Shown piece after piece: positions 62,367-64,000 of a DNA stretch of 64,000 bases (position 1 is the stretch's first letter; the number at the start of each line of letters is the position of its first letter). Both the position numbers and the translations under genes were made by a program. Under the pieces are notes generated by a model that was not told where the DNA came from, ran no database searches, and saw only the letters and a list, made by a program, of their open reading frames with translations. Origin of the DNA: Phycisphaerae bacterium (GTDB taxonomy: Bacteria > Planctomycetota > Phycisphaerae > Phycisphaerales > SM1A02); assembly GCA_002717655.1 (NCBI GenBank), contig PBAY01000026.1, positions 1-64,000 of the forward strand. The letters are read 5' to 3'.

Positions 62367-63760
62367 CAGTTTCCTCCTTCGTCAATGGCTGGTTGAGCGT
62401 CCTGGTCGGCCTCCATCATCTGATCCAGATCACCGTCGATGACGGCGACCTTCAGTTCATCAGGAACCAGGCCATCTTCGCCCAGAACATTGTTGGTGAT
62501 ATACAGATCAGCGACACGTATCGCCTTGCTGTCGGGAATGACTGCCGCAAGCGTGGCAAGCAGACAACCAAGTACAAGAAGCAACGCTGCCACGACCTTG
62601 CCGACATCCTGTCCCTTGAGTGAACCCAACTGCTCGGGATCATTCGAGAGGTACGCGGATGCAGCGAAGAACTCCTCGCCGATCAGCGTGTAGTCACAGG
62701 CTGCGACGAAGAACGGAAGCTGGGATGGCATGGCCGTACCGGCAACCTGAATCGCACCAATTGAATTGGCCGTCTCAGCCAGAATCAGCGATTCGGCGTA
62801 GAAGGCACCCATGTAGAAGCAGGCAGCCGGCTTCTCACGAACCATGACACCCTGGACACCGGCGGTGTAGCCGAACTGCTCATCGGTGAGATAGTAGATG
62901 TTGTCCTCGTTGTAGGCATCGGGTCGACCTTCACCGAGGTAGGCGGCTTCGACGGTTTCGCGAGCGGTCGTCATGACGAGCGAACGTGCCGTCGGGACCT
63001 TCAACTCGGCGTCGTACTGAGCGGCCGTACGAGCGACATTCGACAACACGGTGATTCCCGCGACGGTCTGAATGTCATTGATGTCAAGAATGCCGGGCAC
63101 GAAGAGAACCGGCTTGCCCATTTCAGTGGAGCGACCGACTGCTTCGGAGACTGCTTCAAGACCCGCAATCGGTCGCACCTTGATGGCGCCGCCACGCTTG
63201 GCGTAGAAGACGAAGTAGACGATCACGATGCTGATCAACATCATGATGATGAAGAACCACAGCTTGCCCTGATTGATGTATTCCAGTTCCGCGGTGACCG
63301 GCGCGACTGCTTCGGCAAGTGGCGAATAACTGCCATCCGATGCTGTCGCGGCGATGCCATACAGATAGGTCACACCAGCTTCGACATTTTCATCGAGGAA
63401 CTGACTGACGGAATAGGGAACGGTTCCCACTGGCTGATTCGCTTCGTAGTCGAAGTCATCTCCAAAGCCGAGCTCGCCACTGCCAGCAGCAGTTTCCGCA
63501 CCACTTTCAAGACCAGCCGCAGTAGGAACGACCATGCGATAGATGGCGTATCCACTGATTGGATGGGAACCATCGGCTGCAGGCCGATCTTCCGGCGATA
63601 AGCTCCATTTCACCATAACCTGACCGCCGATGTCATCCGGGACATCTGCAGCCGTGACATTGGTGGGGCCTGCAAGCGTGACTGCCTGGCCGCGTGCAGA
63701 CGCAGACAGGGTGGCAAGCAGGGCCAGGAGGAGAACGAGAGCTCGTGTCATACCGCTCAC
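62366..63760 (-). CDS. DUF6754-type membrane protein with fibronectin-III-like N-terminal domain
   Basis: A 464-residue protein. Signal peptide (LVLLLALLATLSASARG), a fibronectin-III-like domain outside the membrane (about 38-150: VMVKWSLSPEDRPA; ISGYAIYRMV; VTYLYGIAATASDGSYSPL), one helix (LWFFIIMMLISIVIVYFVFY), a cytoplasmic domain (GLEAVSEAVGRSTEMGKPVL; EKPAACFYMGAFYAESLILA; AGTAMPSQLPFFVAACDYTL) and a second helix near 400. The cytoplasmic part fits what I know of DUF6754, function unknown. Four nt overlap with the upstream gene. Confidence 0.8.
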   Translation of the reverse strand: MSGMTRALVLLLALLATLSASARGQAVTLAGPTNVTAADVPDDIGGQVMVKWSLSPEDRPAADGSHPISGYAIYRMVVPTAAGLESGAETAAGSGELGFGDDFDYEANQPVGTVPYSVSQFLDENVEAGVTYLYGIAATASDGSYSPLAEAVAPVTAELEYINQGKLWFFIIMMLISIVIVYFVFYAKRGGAIKVRPIAGLEAVSEAVGRSTEMGKPVLFVPGILDINDIQTVAGITVLSNVARTAAQYDAELKVPTARSLVMTTARETVEAAYLGEGRPDAYNEDNIYYLTDEQFGYTAGVQGVMVREKPAACFYMGAFYAESLILAETANSIGAIQVAGTAMPSQLPFFVAACDYTLIGEEFFAASAYLSNDPEQLGSLKGQDVGKVVAALLLVLGCLLATLAAVIPDSKAIRVADLYITNNVLGEDGLVPDELKVAVIDGDLDQMMEADQDAQPAIDEGGN

Positions 63761-64000
63761 TCCTCGATCAGTTCCACGTTTGCCCGAGGCACGATGGCCT
63801 TCTCACCGGAGGGGAACGTTACCTCCAGCACACGGGCTTTTGATCCAGAACCCAGGACATGTGGTTCAGCAGGAAGACCGGACACGGTGCCGATCATGCC
63901 AAACCATGGATCCCGGATCACGCGAAGCTGTCGGCCGGTTTCCAGCTGACCTTCTTCGAATTTCTTGTCTTTGTCTTCGGTCGGAGCGGACTGCAACGGC
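63757..64000 (-). CDS. KOW-like small domain protein, partial at the window edge
   Basis: The frame has no clear start and runs off the right edge, so only the last 80 residues are seen. The end reads QLRVIRDPWFGMIGTVSGL and AIVPRANVELIEE, resembling a KOW or Tudor-like beta-barrel as in NusG-type proteins. An in-frame TTG near the edge is not taken as the start. It is the most upstream visible gene of the DUF6754 operon. Confidence 0.6.
   Translation of the reverse strand, partial: PLQSAPTEDKDKKFEEGQLETGRQLRVIRDPWFGMIGTVSGLPAEPHVLGSGSKARVLEVTFPSGEKAIVPRANVELIEE

Noticed and set aside
1-64000. Mobile elements, phage genes, toxin-antitoxin or restriction cluster
   Set aside because: No transposase, integrase, capsid or methylase pattern was seen; the lone HNH protein belongs to a subfamily often outside such systems.

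Overview
The window reads as ordinary chromosome from a Gram-negative, diderm, probably marine bacterium. The best guess is Planctomycetota, class Phycisphaerae. This rests on mid-50s GC by eye, a lipid A/LPS gene set (lpxB, gmhA, a PagL-like deacylase), an orphan mraZ with no cell-wall/division genes around it, many small lipoproteins, proteins ending in the YSLGGNQEDD-type pseudopilin tail common in planctomycetes, and large Na+-coupled amino-acid transporters. No phage, insertion sequence, CRISPR array or rRNA was seen.

Layout. 1-4.8 kb: DksA-like protein with a histone-H1-like tail (partial), lspA, tRNA-Ser and tRNA-Pro, truB, an HNH nuclease and a two-domain prolyl isomerase. 4.9-15.2 kb: YkgJ-type protein and a hypothetical, three Na+-type symporters (NSS, AGCS, DAACS), a possible PD-(D/E)XK protein, lpxB and aspS. 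15.2-18.6 kb (minus): a hypothetical, trxB and two related small lipoproteins. 18.8-27.9 kb (plus): gmhA, a MauE-like/thioredoxin-like fusion, an M20 peptidase, a large membrane protein, an ABC ATPase, nadK and serS. 27.9-38.1 kb (minus, probably one long operon): lipoprotein, M48 peptidase, dapF, C45 peptidase, class III aminotransferase, astA, astD, tilS and a small protein; much of this handles arginine/ornithine breakdown by succinylation. 38.2-40.8 kb: NifU-like protein, csrA, orphan mraZ with phased operator repeats, and a flavin-reductase-like protein. 40.8-50.7 kb: glycosyltransferases, an amidohydrolase, paired lipoproteins, a DUF2752 protein, a ParA-type ATPase fused to a CBM48/AMPK-type domain with a ParA-like partner lacking the P-loop, aroB, and tRNA-Glu. 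50.7-52.6 kb: nucleoside-phosphorylase-like protein, a candidate structured RNA ending in a strong terminator, and a PagL-like deacylase. 52.6-59.2 kb (minus): rpmF-plsX-fabH-fabD-lipoprotein-fabG-acpP-fabF, the fatty-acid operon. 59.4-64.0 kb (minus): five tightly coupled genes for membrane proteins including a DUF6754-type protein, running off the right edge.

How the genes work together: the fab operon makes acyl-ACP for phospholipid (PlsX) and lipid A (LpxB); gmhA supplies heptose precursors and the PagL-like enzyme could trim lipid A. The Na+ symporters import amino acids, and the ast genes, aminotransferase and M20 peptidase can break them down. The two best candidates for undescribed biology are the ParA-CBM/pseudo-ParA pair (46.1-48.6 kb) and the DUF6754 membrane operon (59.4-64.0 kb). 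All calls come from reading sequence and translations by eye; no database search was run.
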